29,487 nucleotides of DNA from Myxococcota bacterium (GTDB lineage: Bacteria; Myxococcota_A; UBA9160; PR03), in NCBI GenBank assembly GCA_030066475.1, contig JASJBO010000065.1, forward strand, positions 1 through 29,487, written 5' to 3'. A program made the translations under genes and the position numbers. Numbering within the stretch: position 1 is the stretch's first letter; every line of letters starts with the position of its first letter. The notes beneath the pieces were generated by a model that had not been told where the DNA came from, did no database searches, and worked only from the letters and a program-made list of their open reading frames with translations. This document shows positions 16,454-24,343 of the stretch, piece by piece.

Positions 16454-16818
16454 TCCTGGTCGACTCGAGCGGCTGGATCGAGTACCTCGCCGAACGTCCG
16501 AAGGCCGACCTGTTCGCCCGCTACATCCAGGGCACCGAGCCCCTGGTGACGAGCACGATCCAGGTCTACGAGATCTACAAGGTCGTGCGTCGCGACGTCA
16601 GTGAGGAGCGGGCGATCGAGTCGGTCTCGGCGCTGCGCGCGACGACGCTCGTGGCGCTCGACGACAGCCTTGCGCTCGAGGCGGCGGACGCCTCGCTCGA
16701 GCACGGTCTCGCCATGGCCGATGCCATCATCCTCGCGACTGCGAGGCGCCACGGGGCCGAGATCGTGACTGCCGATGCCGACTTCGCGGGGCTTCCGGAC
16801 GTGACGCTCGTCCGCTGA
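16450..16818 (+). CDS. vapC: VapC-like PIN-domain ribonuclease toxin
   Basis: The protein has 122 residues from the TTG at 16450, with GAAGGA about 8 nt upstream. PIN-domain acidic residues are all in place: Asp in ILVDSSGWIEYL, Glu in VYEIYK, Asp in MADAIILATA, and Asp in VTADADF. These bind the Mg ions used to cleave RNA, often tRNA or rRNA in this family. Length is normal and the gene looks intact. Directly downstream is a broken thioesterase gene, so the module may have replaced the front of that gene. Confidence 0.9.
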   Translation: MILVDSSGWIEYLAERPKADLFARYIQGTEPLVTSTIQVYEIYKVVRRDVSEERAIESVSALRATTLVALDDSLALEAADASLEHGLAMADAIILATARRHGAEIVTADADFAGLPDVTLVR

Positions 16819-16819
16819 G

Positions 16820-17098
16820 CGGGCGGGCCTACGCCCTCCAGGAGACACCCTGACCTGGCCCGCCGCCGCGCAGCCCCACCCGCGCGATTCGGGCTTCACG
16901 GCACCGAGCCTGGACGTCACCGCCTGGTTCCACCGCGCCGCGCCCGAGGATCCCTGGCTGCTGGCCGACCACGTGAGCGAGATCGCCGAACGGGGCCTGA
17001 TGGGCACGACCGTGCGCATCTGGTCCCAGGGCGGGCAGCTCGTCGCGAGCGGCGGGGCGCAGCTCTTCTGCGTCCCGGCGGCGCGGGCCGCGGGCTGA
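16820..17098 (+). pseudogene. C-terminal remnant of a TesB-like acyl-CoA thioesterase
   Basis: A plus-strand frame without ATG encodes a C-terminal thioesterase segment: APSLDVTAWFHRAAPEDPWL, then LADHVSEIAERGLMGTTVRI and WSQGGQLVASGGAQLFCVP, ending at TGA 17096. These blocks are those of the second hot-dog domain of TesB/thioesterase-like superfamily proteins. The first domain and most of the second, some 180 residues, are missing and vapC lies where they should be. A CTG at 16850 behind an AGGAG is the only start-like site, so a short peptide might still be made, but a functional enzyme is unlikely. A deletion or vapBC insertion is inferred. Confidence 0.6.
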
Positions 17099-17159
17099 GC
17101 CCACCTTCCGGCACTCGCAGACCGACCCGGGCGTGTCGCCAGAGGGCGCCGCCGCCTCG

Positions 17160-17165
17160 TATACT
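17160..17165 (+). promoter_or_regulatory. Candidate -10 element of the sulfotransferase gene
   Basis: TATACT lies 37 bp upstream of the sulfotransferase start, in GC-rich DNA where such a hexamer is conspicuous. No convincing -35 box is seen at the right distance. Confidence 0.3.
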
Positions 17166-17202
17166 CCGCGGCGTCCCCGCAGTTCCCAGAAGGAAGACTC
17201 CC

Positions 17203-18360
17203 TTGAGCGACGTTCCCCCCAACGTCCCGGCGGGCTTCGACGAGGCCGAGCTGCTGGACGAGGCGCGCCGGGCGACCGGGCTCTCCGACTTCGGCAGCGA
17301 CGACTTCCGCGACGGCCTGCGCGCCCTGATCGGCCTGGTCGCCCAGAACCCCTTCACCGAGAAGGGGCGCAAGCAGCACCGGCAGCGCTTGCTGCAGCTG
17401 CTCGGCACGCGGCTCAAGGTCGAGGAGGCGTTCCGGCGCCAGCCCGAGATCCGCGAGCGCGAGATCCGCGCGCCGATGTTCCTGACCGGGCTGCCGCGCT
17501 CGGGCACCTCGGCGCTCTTCAACCTGCTGGCCGCCGACCCGGCCGCGCGCCCGCTGCTGCTCTGGGAGGGGATCTTCCCCGACCCGAACTGGGAGCTGGC
17601 GCCGGGCGAGGAGGACCCGCGCTACCGGGCCATGAGGGCGGTCTCGCAGCAGATGCGCGAGAAGAACCCCGAGTTCACCAAGGCGCACTTCGCCGACGCC
17701 GACACGCCCGAGGAGTGCGTGCTGCTGCACGCCTTCGCGCTCGACGGCGGCCAGCTCGGCTACGAGCTGCTCTACGAGCCCTACGCCAGCTGGTTCGCCG
17801 AGCACGACCTGCGCCCGCTCTACCGCTACTACGCCGACCTGCTCCGACTGCTCGACTGGCAGCGCCCGGGCGAGCGCTGGCTGCTGAAGACCCCGTCGCA
17901 CCTGTGGGCGCTCGACGCGCTGGTCGAGACCTTCCCCGACTGCAGCATCGTCTGGAACCACCGCGACCCGGCCGCCTGCATCGCCTCGATCTCGAGCATG
18001 ATCTGGATGATCGCGAGCGACCGCGTGGAGGCGACGGCCGAAGCGTTCGGGCCGCTCGTGCTGGCGCACTACGCCGACTCGATGGACCGCGGCCTTGCGG
18101 TGCGGGCTCGGCTCGACGAGGCGCGCTTCGTCGACGTCGACTACGACGCCCTCGTGAAGGACAACCTCGGCGCCGTCGAGCAGGTCTACCGCCACTTCGG
18201 TCTGCCTTTCGAGACGGCGAAGGGCGAGATCGAGGCGTACTCGGCGAGCCACCCGAAGGACCAGCACGGCCGGCACGAGTACGACCTGGCGACCTACGGC
18301 CTGACCCGCGACCGGGTCCGCGAGCGGTTCGCCGCCTATATCGAGCGCTTCGGGCTGTGA
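17203..18360 (+). CDS. Sulfotransferase family protein (PAPS-dependent)
   Basis: The protein has 385 residues from the TTG at 17203, with AGAAGGA about 10 nt upstream. The PAPS-binding loop LTGLPRSGTSALF is at residues 94-106 and the second phosphate-binding region VWNHRDPAACIASISSM near 250-266, with WLLKTPSHL at 226-234 between them. These mark the Sulfotransfer_3 family, which moves sulfate to hydroxyl groups of lipids, sterols, sugars or other small molecules. It is cytoplasmic, with no signal peptide. It is followed 31 nt later by a DUF1214 gene, so the two probably form an operon. The substrate is unknown; a steroid or lipid alcohol is suggested only by the neighbouring catabolic locus. 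Confidence 0.88.
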   Translation: MSDVPPNVPAGFDEAELLDEARRATGLSDFGSDDFRDGLRALIGLVAQNPFTEKGRKQHRQRLLQLLGTRLKVEEAFRRQPEIREREIRAPMFLTGLPRSGTSALFNLLAADPAARPLLLWEGIFPDPNWELAPGEEDPRYRAMRAVSQQMREKNPEFTKAHFADADTPEECVLLHAFALDGGQLGYELLYEPYASWFAEHDLRPLYRYYADLLRLLDWQRPGERWLLKTPSHLWALDALVETFPDCSIVWNHRDPAACIASISSMIWMIASDRVEATAEAFGPLVLAHYADSMDRGLAVRARLDEARFVDVDYDALVKDNLGAVEQVYRHFGLPFETAKGEIEAYSASHPKDQHGRHEYDLATYGLTRDRVRERFAAYIERFGL

Positions 18361-18391
18361 CCCGACGCGTCGGACCCCAGGAAGGAACGCA

Positions 18392-19498
18392 ATGAGCGAC
18401 GACGACGCGATCCGCAAGGTCGAGACGGCCGAGGCCTGGCACGAGTTCTGCGACCTGCTCAAGAAGGCCGGCGACGTGATCCTGCGCGACGAGCTCGAGC
18501 CCTCGACCTTCGACCGCGCGGAGGGCCTCCGCTACCTGTCGCGGCTCGCGCGCGCGGGCCTGATCTCCTTCGCCGAGGCCTCGGGTCCGGAGCACCCGGT
18601 CTTCCGCACCATGCCCGAGATGGTGAAGATGGGCCTCGACAACCCGGACAACTTCTACCGCAGCGCCGCGGTGAACCCGGAATACGACTACCGCCTGCGC
18701 GGCCGGCGCGGGAGCGTCCACTACCTGAGCTTCGCGGCGCAGAACCAGAACTTCGCCGCGAAGAGCCAGATCACGGGAGGCGCCGGCCACCTCGAGGACT
18801 CCGAGCTCGAGCTCGGCCCCGACGGCAGCTTCGAGATCATCGCCTCGCAGCGCGAGCACCCGGGCAACTGGCTGCGCATGAACCCGGACACGAAGCAGAT
18901 CCTGGTGCGCCAGACCTTCCTCGACCGGCCGTCCGAGCAGCCCGTCCAGGTCGAGATCGAGTGCCTCTCGCACGACGGGCCGAAGCCCCCGCTCGAGCCG
19001 GCACGCGCGCCCGGGCAGCTGCTCGGCAGCGCGCTGTACGCGATCGGATGCGCGCAGTGGTTCTACGACTGGGTGGTCGGCTTCCGCGAGCAGGCGGCGG
19101 ACAACGAGTTCCACCTGCCGCCCATGGAGAAGCACATCCAGGTGGGCGGCGACCCGAACATCCGCATGTGGCTCGGCTTCTGGAAGCTCGCGCCCGACGA
19201 GGCGCTGGTGATCGAGGTCGTGCCGCCGCGCTGCGACTACTGGAACCTGCAGCTCGGCAACATCTGGGCCGAGTCGCTCGACTTCCACTTCCACCGCACC
19301 CACGTGAACAGCGGCCAGGCCGTGCTCGAGGCCGACGGCTCGGTGCGCATCGTCGTCGCCCACGAGGACCCGGGACTCCCCAACTGGCTCGACACCGCCG
19401 GCCACGCCCACGGCACCATGGGCGTCCGCTGGGTGCGCGCCGACGCCCACCCGCAGCCGCGCACGCGCGTGGTGAAGCTCTCGGAGCTGCGCGGCTGA
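18392..19498 (+). CDS. DUF1214 domain-containing protein
   Basis: The protein has 368 residues, with a good AGGAAGG 7 nt before the ATG. The C-terminal half matches DUF1214, including ALVIEVVPPRCDYWNLQLGN, then IWAESLDFHFHRTHVNSGQA and VAHEDPGLPNWLDTAGHAHG. The N-terminal part, residues 1-150, is acidic with no clear domain. No signal peptide is seen. The biochemical role of DUF1214 is unsettled; such proteins often lie next to sulfotransferases in environmental genomes, which matches this pair. It could bind or modify the same hydrophobic substrate as the sulfotransferase, which is inference. Directly after the TGA the same frame contains an orphan PEP-CTERM-like tail. Confidence 0.75.
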   Translation: MSDDDAIRKVETAEAWHEFCDLLKKAGDVILRDELEPSTFDRAEGLRYLSRLARAGLISFAEASGPEHPVFRTMPEMVKMGLDNPDNFYRSAAVNPEYDYRLRGRRGSVHYLSFAAQNQNFAAKSQITGGAGHLEDSELELGPDGSFEIIASQREHPGNWLRMNPDTKQILVRQTFLDRPSEQPVQVEIECLSHDGPKPPLEPARAPGQLLGSALYAIGCAQWFYDWVVGFREQAADNEFHLPPMEKHIQVGGDPNIRMWLGFWKLAPDEALVIEVVPPRCDYWNLQLGNIWAESLDFHFHRTHVNSGQAVLEADGSVRIVVAHEDPGLPNWLDTAGHAHGTMGVRWVRADAHPQPRTRVVKLSELRG

Positions 19499-19504
19499 GG
19501 AGTC

Positions 19505-19594
19505 GACTGGTCCCAGCCGATTCCCGAGCCGGGTGGCGCCAGTGCCGCGGCTGCGCTCGCCGCCCTCGTCGCGCTGGCTCGCCGCCGCCCCGAG
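19505..19594 (+). pseudogene. Orphan PEP-CTERM-like sorting tail
   Basis: In frame with, but beyond, the DUF1214 stop codon lies WSQPIPEPGGASAAAALAAL followed by VALARRRPEA: a Pro-Glu-Pro motif, a hydrophobic stretch and an Arg cluster. It closely resembles the C-terminus of the GLUG protein at 26926-28155 (LPEPAGPAGSAAALVALLAL then ARRRP). No start or gene body belongs to it, and the frame runs on to 19666 into the ankyrin gene's 3' end. It is probably the leftover end of a deleted surface-protein gene; chance in GC-rich DNA cannot be fully excluded. Confidence 0.45.
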
Positions 19595-19604
19595 GCCCGG
19601 CCGG

Positions 19605-20894
19605 CTACTCGAGGCGCTGCGAGACCGCGTCGGCGCGGTGGAGCCACTCGGCCTCGACGCCGATGATCTCGAGCCCCTTCTCGTGGTACGGATCGAAGCC
19701 CGGCAGCAGGATCTGCTCGTCGCGCACGATCCGGGGCTTGCGGGTCGCGTCGATCCGCTCTCCCCGCTCGTAGACGGTGAACCAGCTCTCGCAGTCGGTG
19801 TCGTTCTCGCTGGCGTAGATCACGCGCCAGCCGTGGGCGGCGCTCAGGGCCTGGCTGAGACGGCGACCCTCCTGCCAGAACCAGGAGCTCAGGCTTCCCA
19901 TGCCGTGGACGACCAGCGTCCACGGGTTGTCCACGAGCTGCACCACGTAGACGTCGAGCGCGCGACGGTGGGCCCGCTGGGGGCGCACGTGGATGCCCTC
20001 CAGCAGCACGGCCGACTCGCACGCCTCGGCCAGCGCGGGCGAGACCTGCTCGATCGGTGCCTTCACGAAGAGCAGCGAGTGCTCGCCGTTCCCGAGGTCG
20101 GCGTGCGCCTCGAAGAGCCGCCAGCCGAGCGAGTCGCCGCGGGACGAGCCCGTGGAGCGGGTCACCACGGTGATCGGTTGCTCGGTCTCGCTGCCGTGGC
20201 TCTCGAGCCACTCGACCACGTGGCCGTGTCCGTCCATGGCCGCGTAGTCGGCCGCGTTTCCCATCCCTTCGACCTCGGCCATCACGTCGGCGCCGGCGGC
20301 CACGAGGCGCTTCACGACGCCGAGATGGCCCGCGTAGGCGGCGCTGATCAGCGGCGTGAAGTAGCCCTCCTCGCGCCGGTCGACCGCCATGCCCGCGGCG
20401 AGCAGCACGGCGACCACGTCCTCGTGGCCGGCGTCGGCGGCGCCGTGCAGCGCGTCGAGGGACACCGGCGCCGAGCTCGGATCGATGCCCTCGGCGAGCA
20501 TCCGCTCGACCCGCGCGACGTCGCCGGCCCGGGCCGCGGCGGCGAGGCCGACCAGGTCTCCGCGCGGGTCCGTCGCGCCCCGCGCCTCCAGCAGCCGGGT
20601 GATCCGCCGCTGGGCACGCGCCATGATGGAATCCTTCGCCATGGCCTGGTTCAGCAGCCAGGGCGACCAGCCGGCGCCGTCGACGAGATTCGGATCGGCC
20701 CCGTTCTCGAGCAGCGCCGCCACCGTGTCGGGATCGCCCACGCCGCGCTGGATGGCGACGGTGAGGGGCGTCTCCCCATTCTCGTTGCGGCCGTTCGGGT
20801 CGGCGCCGGCGCGAATCGCGTCCGCCGCCTTGCGGGGCGCGTTGCACTCCACGGCCTCGAAGAGCCGCTCCTGCCGGTCTGCTGCGTCTGCCAT
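19605..20894 (-). CDS. Ankyrin-repeat protein with unassigned C-terminal domain
   Basis: The protein has 429 residues. Residues 1-240 carry about six ankyrin repeats, for example GETPLTVAIQRGVGDPDTVA then ALLENGADPN, and TPLISAAYAGHLGVVKRLVA then AGADV. Residues 250-429 form a separate domain, rich in aromatic residues (DVYVVQLVDNPWTLVVHGMG, FWQEGRRLSQALS, ESWFTVYERGERI), that I cannot name. There is no signal peptide, so it is cytoplasmic and probably a protein-protein adaptor. It is divergent from a second ankyrin gene with 114 bp between the starts. A shared regulatory region and related function are likely; an immunity- or effector-type role is only a guess. Confidence 0.8.
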   Translation of the reverse strand: MADAADRQERLFEAVECNAPRKAADAIRAGADPNGRNENGETPLTVAIQRGVGDPDTVAALLENGADPNLVDGAGWSPWLLNQAMAKDSIMARAQRRITRLLEARGATDPRGDLVGLAAAARAGDVARVERMLAEGIDPSSAPVSLDALHGAADAGHEDVVAVLLAAGMAVDRREEGYFTPLISAAYAGHLGVVKRLVAAGADVMAEVEGMGNAADYAAMDGHGHVVEWLESHGSETEQPITVVTRSTGSSRGDSLGWRLFEAHADLGNGEHSLLFVKAPIEQVSPALAEACESAVLLEGIHVRPQRAHRRALDVYVVQLVDNPWTLVVHGMGSLSSWFWQEGRRLSQALSAAHGWRVIYASENDTDCESWFTVYERGERIDATRKPRIVRDEQILLPGFDPYHEKGLEIIGVEAEWLHRADAVSQRLE

Positions 20895-21008
20895 CTCGCT
20901 CTCCCGCGCCCACCCGGCGCTCGCGGGCGGCCGATGCTGCGACCGAAGATCGGAGCGTTCGACGAGGGGCTTGAGGTCGGGGTGAGGCGGGCCGATCAGG
21001 ACGGGACC

Positions 21009-23270
21009 ATGGACGAGCTCCGACAGGCGGTCCTGAACGCGGACACGGAACGGGTCGAGGCCCTGCTCGCCGGCGGCGCCAATCCCAACGTCGATCACGA
21101 AGGCGTCTCGCTCTTCGAGTGGGCGCTTCGCAACGAGCGGCGACGGCGCGAGATCCTGGTCGCGCTCTTCGACGCCGGCGCCGACGTCGGCCGGGTCTCG
21201 CGGCAGTCGCTCAACCTGGTCTGGGCGGCTGACACCGGCCGGCTGGAGATCGTGCGCGCCTTCCTCGCGGCCGGGGCGGCGGTCGACGTCGAGGCGCTCA
21301 TGGGCACGCCGCTCTCGGTGGCGGCCAGCCGCGGCCATGCCGAGATCACGAGCGAGCTGATCGACGCGGGAGCCGACCTCGATCTCACCCGCGTGTTCCA
21401 GACGCCGCTGATGGCGGCGGTCTGGAGCGGACAGGAAGAGACCGCCTGCCTCCTCGTCGAGGCCGGCGCGTCCTGGGAGCGGCTCTCGGTCGCCCGGGTG
21501 GCGCACAAGGGCATGGCGAGGCTGCTGCGCGCGCTCGCCGCGGCGGGCGCCGACCTCGGCCGACGCGGAACGATCTACGACGTCGACCGGGAACCCATCG
21601 GGGAGCGGATCGGCGCGGCGCTGGACGGGGCCGCGGAGACGGGCTTCGGCTCGGCAGGACTGCTCGACGACGAGACGGTGTCGGCGCGCTACGAGGACGC
21701 CTCGCCCCTGATCGTGGCGGCCGGCGAGGGTCGGCTCGACTGCGTCGACGTCCTGCTGGCGGCGGACGTCGACGTGGGAATCCGCGACGCAGGCGGGCGA
21801 ACCGCGCTCGACCACGCTCGGGCGGCCGGGCACGAGGAGATCGCGGCGCATCTGGCGGAGGCGGGCGGCGGGTCCGTGGCCGCTCCGCCTCCGGACGAGA
21901 CGCTGCTCCTGGCTGCCGAGCGCGGGGACCTGGCGGGTGCGCGAGCGGCTCTCGGGGCGGGGGCGCGGGTGGACGCGCGGGACGAGCGCAGTGCCCAGCA
22001 GGGACGCTCTCCCCTGATGCTGGCGTCCCACAGCGGACACGAGGCTCTGGTCGAGCTCCTGCTGGAGGCGGGCGCCGACGTGAACCACTCCGACTTCGCG
22101 CCCGAGGAACCCTTCCGCACGGACTACGCCTATCTCATGCGCCGCGACTGCCGCGGCCGCTCCGCGCTGATGCTGGCGGCGGCGGCCGGCCACGCCGACA
22201 TCGCCGCGCGTCTGCTCGCTGCGGGGGCGGACGCCGGCCGTCGGGACACCGAGGGAGACACGGCCCTCACGCTCGCCGCCCGGCGCGACCGGGCCGCGCT
22301 GGTGCGCACCCTCGTGGCAGCGGGAGCGCCGCTGGATCAGCGGGACGACGACGGGGACTCGCCCCTGCACGTCGCCATCGCCGACGACTGCGTGGCGGCG
22401 GCCATCGCATTGATCGACGCGGGCGCCGCCGTCGACGAGAAGAACGAAGAGGGCGACACCCCGCTGCACACAGCGGCGCTCATGGGAAACCGCGACCTGG
22501 TGCAACGCCTGGTCGACGCCGGCGCCGACCCCACGGCGCTGAACGCGGAGGGTGAGACGCCGCGCGAGTCGGACTTCGAAGCGAGGCTCTCGAGCCTCTT
22601 CGACGCGGCCGAGGCCGCCTGGGAGGCCCGGGCCCAGGTCGAGGAGGCCGCGCGCGTTGGCGATGCCGTGCCCTCCCTCAGCGTCCTGCGCAAGCGCTAC
22701 GCGGCGGACGCCGTGCGCGAGCGGCTCGGCGCGGCCTGCGCCGGGGAGGCGTTCCAGGCCCTGCTCCCCGAGATCGCGGCGGCCTGCGGCGGCGAGCCCT
22801 GCGACGAGCGGGCCCGGCTCGGCGGCTTCTCGTTCCCGGTGGCGCGCGGCGCGCTCGATCTCGAGGCGCTCGAGCGCCTGCACGCAGCGATGCTCGCGCG
22901 CGGCGCCTTCGTCTTCGCGTGCGCGGCCGCTTCCCCCGGCGTTCCCGGCCGGCTCTTCGCGCTCCCGACGTCCGAAGCGGCGGACGCCATCGCCGTCTGG
23001 GAGACCGCCGGAGCCAACAACGACCCGACCACGGCGCAGATCATCCGCTGGACCCTGGAGACGCCCGCGGCCAGGATCGTGTGGATCGAGCCCGACGCGC
23101 TGCGCGGTCGCTTCCGCGATCCCGTGAGCGACGGCCCGGACCTAGCGCGCCGCATGCTCGGGATCTGTCCGGAGCTCGTCGACTCCGAAGCCGCGGAGCG
23201 CGGCGAGATCCTCGATGCCCTCGCGCAGACCCTGACCGAGACGCGCGGCTTCTCGCTCGCCTGGGGCTGA
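21009..23270 (+). CDS. Ankyrin-repeat protein with DUF4253-like C-terminal domain
   Basis: The protein has 753 residues. Ankyrin units run from residue 1 to about 190 and from 235 to about 525 in two blocks, such as SPLMLASHSGHEALVELLLE then AGADVN, and DTPLHTAALMGNRDLVQRLV then DAGADP. The last 180 residues resemble DUF4253: LFALPTSEAADAIAVWETAG, then ANNDPTTAQIIRWTLE, LARRMLGICPELVD and a terminal FSLAWG, corresponding to the family's usual LYLWWD ending. DUF4253 is of unknown function and occurs in small cytoplasmic proteins and some ankyrin fusions. The ATG at 21009 is the first suitable start. Domain assignment is by motif memory and should be treated as likely, not proven. Confidence 0.8.
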   Translation: MDELRQAVLNADTERVEALLAGGANPNVDHEGVSLFEWALRNERRRREILVALFDAGADVGRVSRQSLNLVWAADTGRLEIVRAFLAAGAAVDVEALMGTPLSVAASRGHAEITSELIDAGADLDLTRVFQTPLMAAVWSGQEETACLLVEAGASWERLSVARVAHKGMARLLRALAAAGADLGRRGTIYDVDREPIGERIGAALDGAAETGFGSAGLLDDETVSARYEDASPLIVAAGEGRLDCVDVLLAADVDVGIRDAGGRTALDHARAAGHEEIAAHLAEAGGGSVAAPPPDETLLLAAERGDLAGARAALGAGARVDARDERSAQQGRSPLMLASHSGHEALVELLLEAGADVNHSDFAPEEPFRTDYAYLMRRDCRGRSALMLAAAAGHADIAARLLAAGADAGRRDTEGDTALTLAARRDRAALVRTLVAAGAPLDQRDDDGDSPLHVAIADDCVAAAIALIDAGAAVDEKNEEGDTPLHTAALMGNRDLVQRLVDAGADPTALNAEGETPRESDFEARLSSLFDAAEAAWEARAQVEEAARVGDAVPSLSVLRKRYAADAVRERLGAACAGEAFQALLPEIAAACGGEPCDERARLGGFSFPVARGALDLEALERLHAAMLARGAFVFACAAASPGVPGRLFALPTSEAADAIAVWETAGANNDPTTAQIIRWTLETPAARIVWIEPDALRGRFRDPVSDGPDLARRMLGICPELVDSEAAERGEILDALAQTLTETRGFSLAWG

Positions 23271-23275
23271 GCGAC

Positions 23276-23298
23276 CGCCCGCGATGGGATCGCGGGCG
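23276..23298. terminator. Bidirectional hairpin between convergent genes
   Basis: CGCCCGCGAT-GGG-ATCGCGGGCG forms a perfect 10-bp stem with a 3-nt loop in the 46-bp gap between the ends of the ankyrin gene (plus) and the PEP-CTERM gene (minus). It lacks a T-tract on either side, but position and stem strength favour a shared terminator. Confidence 0.55.
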
Positions 23299-23316
23299 CG
23301 TCGATGCCACTCTGGT

Positions 23317-24168
23317 TCAGCGACGCTTCCAGCGCTCCCGCCCCAGGACCAGCAGTCCGAGCAGCACGCCCAGCGCGGGCCTGGGCTCGGGGATGGCCGC
23401 GAACAACACCACTGGGCGCTCCATGCTCTCGGTCTCCGTGCTGAGCGGATCGCTGAACTCGTAGCGCAGCACCTCGGCGAAGCGCGGGACGTCCGAGCGG
23501 ATGTTCAGGAAGTACTCGATGGAGACCCGTCCGCCGGCGGGCACGACGCCGAGGTCCACCGACTGGAACGAGAAAGGGATGTCGACGCGGCTGCCGTCGA
23601 CGGTGGCCCCCAGGTCGTCCCCGGACAAGGTGACCTCGGCCGTCCCGCCGAACTCGGACGGATCCTCCAGGTGGATCGAGGACCGGAAGCAGGTGCGGCA
23701 GTCGGACACGCCCTCGACGGAGATCGTGAGCGTCAGGTCGAGCGTGGCCTGCGGGGCGGCGTCGAGGAGCAGGAAGCCGCCGTCGACGATGAAGTTCATG
23801 CGGGCGCGCTGGTCGGTGCCGAGGCGGTTCACGAAGTCGTCGCTCGAGATGGTGAGCTGCGAGAACAGCTCGCCCGGACCCGACTGGTTGCCGGTGACGC
23901 CGAGGTTGCCGAAGCGACCGATCGCGCCGGCGCTCGCTCCACGCGGGTGCGAGAAGGCAGCGGCGATGTCCGTCGTGAGCTCGGCCGGGGTGGGCGCCGA
24001 GACGGCGGCGTCGTCACCGGCGATCCGGCTGCCGTCCAGGTCTTCCAGGCCGACCAGGATGAAGTGCTCGGTGAGCGCCGATGCGGGGACGGCGAGCAGG
24101 ATCCCGGCCAAGAGGGCGGCCGGGACGAGAGAGCGGGTGAGCGCGCGCGGCGTGGATCGTCTGGACAT
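23317..24168 (-). CDS. PEP-CTERM-like exported protein of unknown function
   Basis: The protein has 283 residues. An N-terminal signal peptide (basic n-region, then LVPAALLAGILLAVPASA) is followed by a beta-rich body and a C-terminal sorting tail: IPEP, hydrophobic LGVLLGLLVLG, then RERWKRR. Such tails are recognised by exosortase-type transpeptidases that anchor or release surface proteins. Two Cys (CRTC) near residue 160 could form a disulfide. No enzymatic motif is seen; the body resembles PEP-CTERM proteins of structural type. An inverted repeat CCTCCCC-N6-GGGGAGG lies 69 bp upstream of the start. Confidence 0.75.
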   Translation of the reverse strand: MSRRSTPRALTRSLVPAALLAGILLAVPASALTEHFILVGLEDLDGSRIAGDDAAVSAPTPAELTTDIAAAFSHPRGASAGAIGRFGNLGVTGNQSGPGELFSQLTISSDDFVNRLGTDQRARMNFIVDGGFLLLDAAPQATLDLTLTISVEGVSDCRTCFRSSIHLEDPSEFGGTAEVTLSGDDLGATVDGSRVDIPFSFQSVDLGVVPAGGRVSIEYFLNIRSDVPRFAEVLRYEFSDPLSTETESMERPVVLFAAIPEPRPALGVLLGLLVLGRERWKRR

Positions 24169-24237
24169 GGCCTCTCCTCGATGGCTGCCCAGTGAGGTGG
24201 CCGGTGGCGCCCGGCCGGTGGCGGGCGATGTCAGGGT

Positions 24238-24257
24238 CCTCCCCAGAATCGGGGAGG
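24238..24257. promoter_or_regulatory. Inverted repeat CCTCCCC-N6-GGGGAGG, copy 1
   Basis: CCTCCCC-AGAATC-GGGGAGG lies upstream of the PEP-CTERM gene ending at 24168 and 87 bp before the methyltransferase start on the other strand. The same arms and 6-bp spacing recur at 26635. It could be an operator or a 5'-UTR stem-loop. Confidence 0.4.
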
Positions 24258-24343
24258 GGATCCGGGGGTCGAGACCGGGCGCCGCCAGCAGCGCACCTCC
24301 CGCCCGCGGGGGCCTTTCCGGAGGCCTGGTCTAGTCTCGGCCG

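Noticed and set aside
19496..19666. UGA readthrough as selenocysteine joining DUF1214 to the PEP-CTERM tail
   Set aside because: selD is present in the window, but no SECIS-like hairpin was seen after the codon. DUF1214 has no signal peptide, so a surface-sorting tail would make no sense on it.
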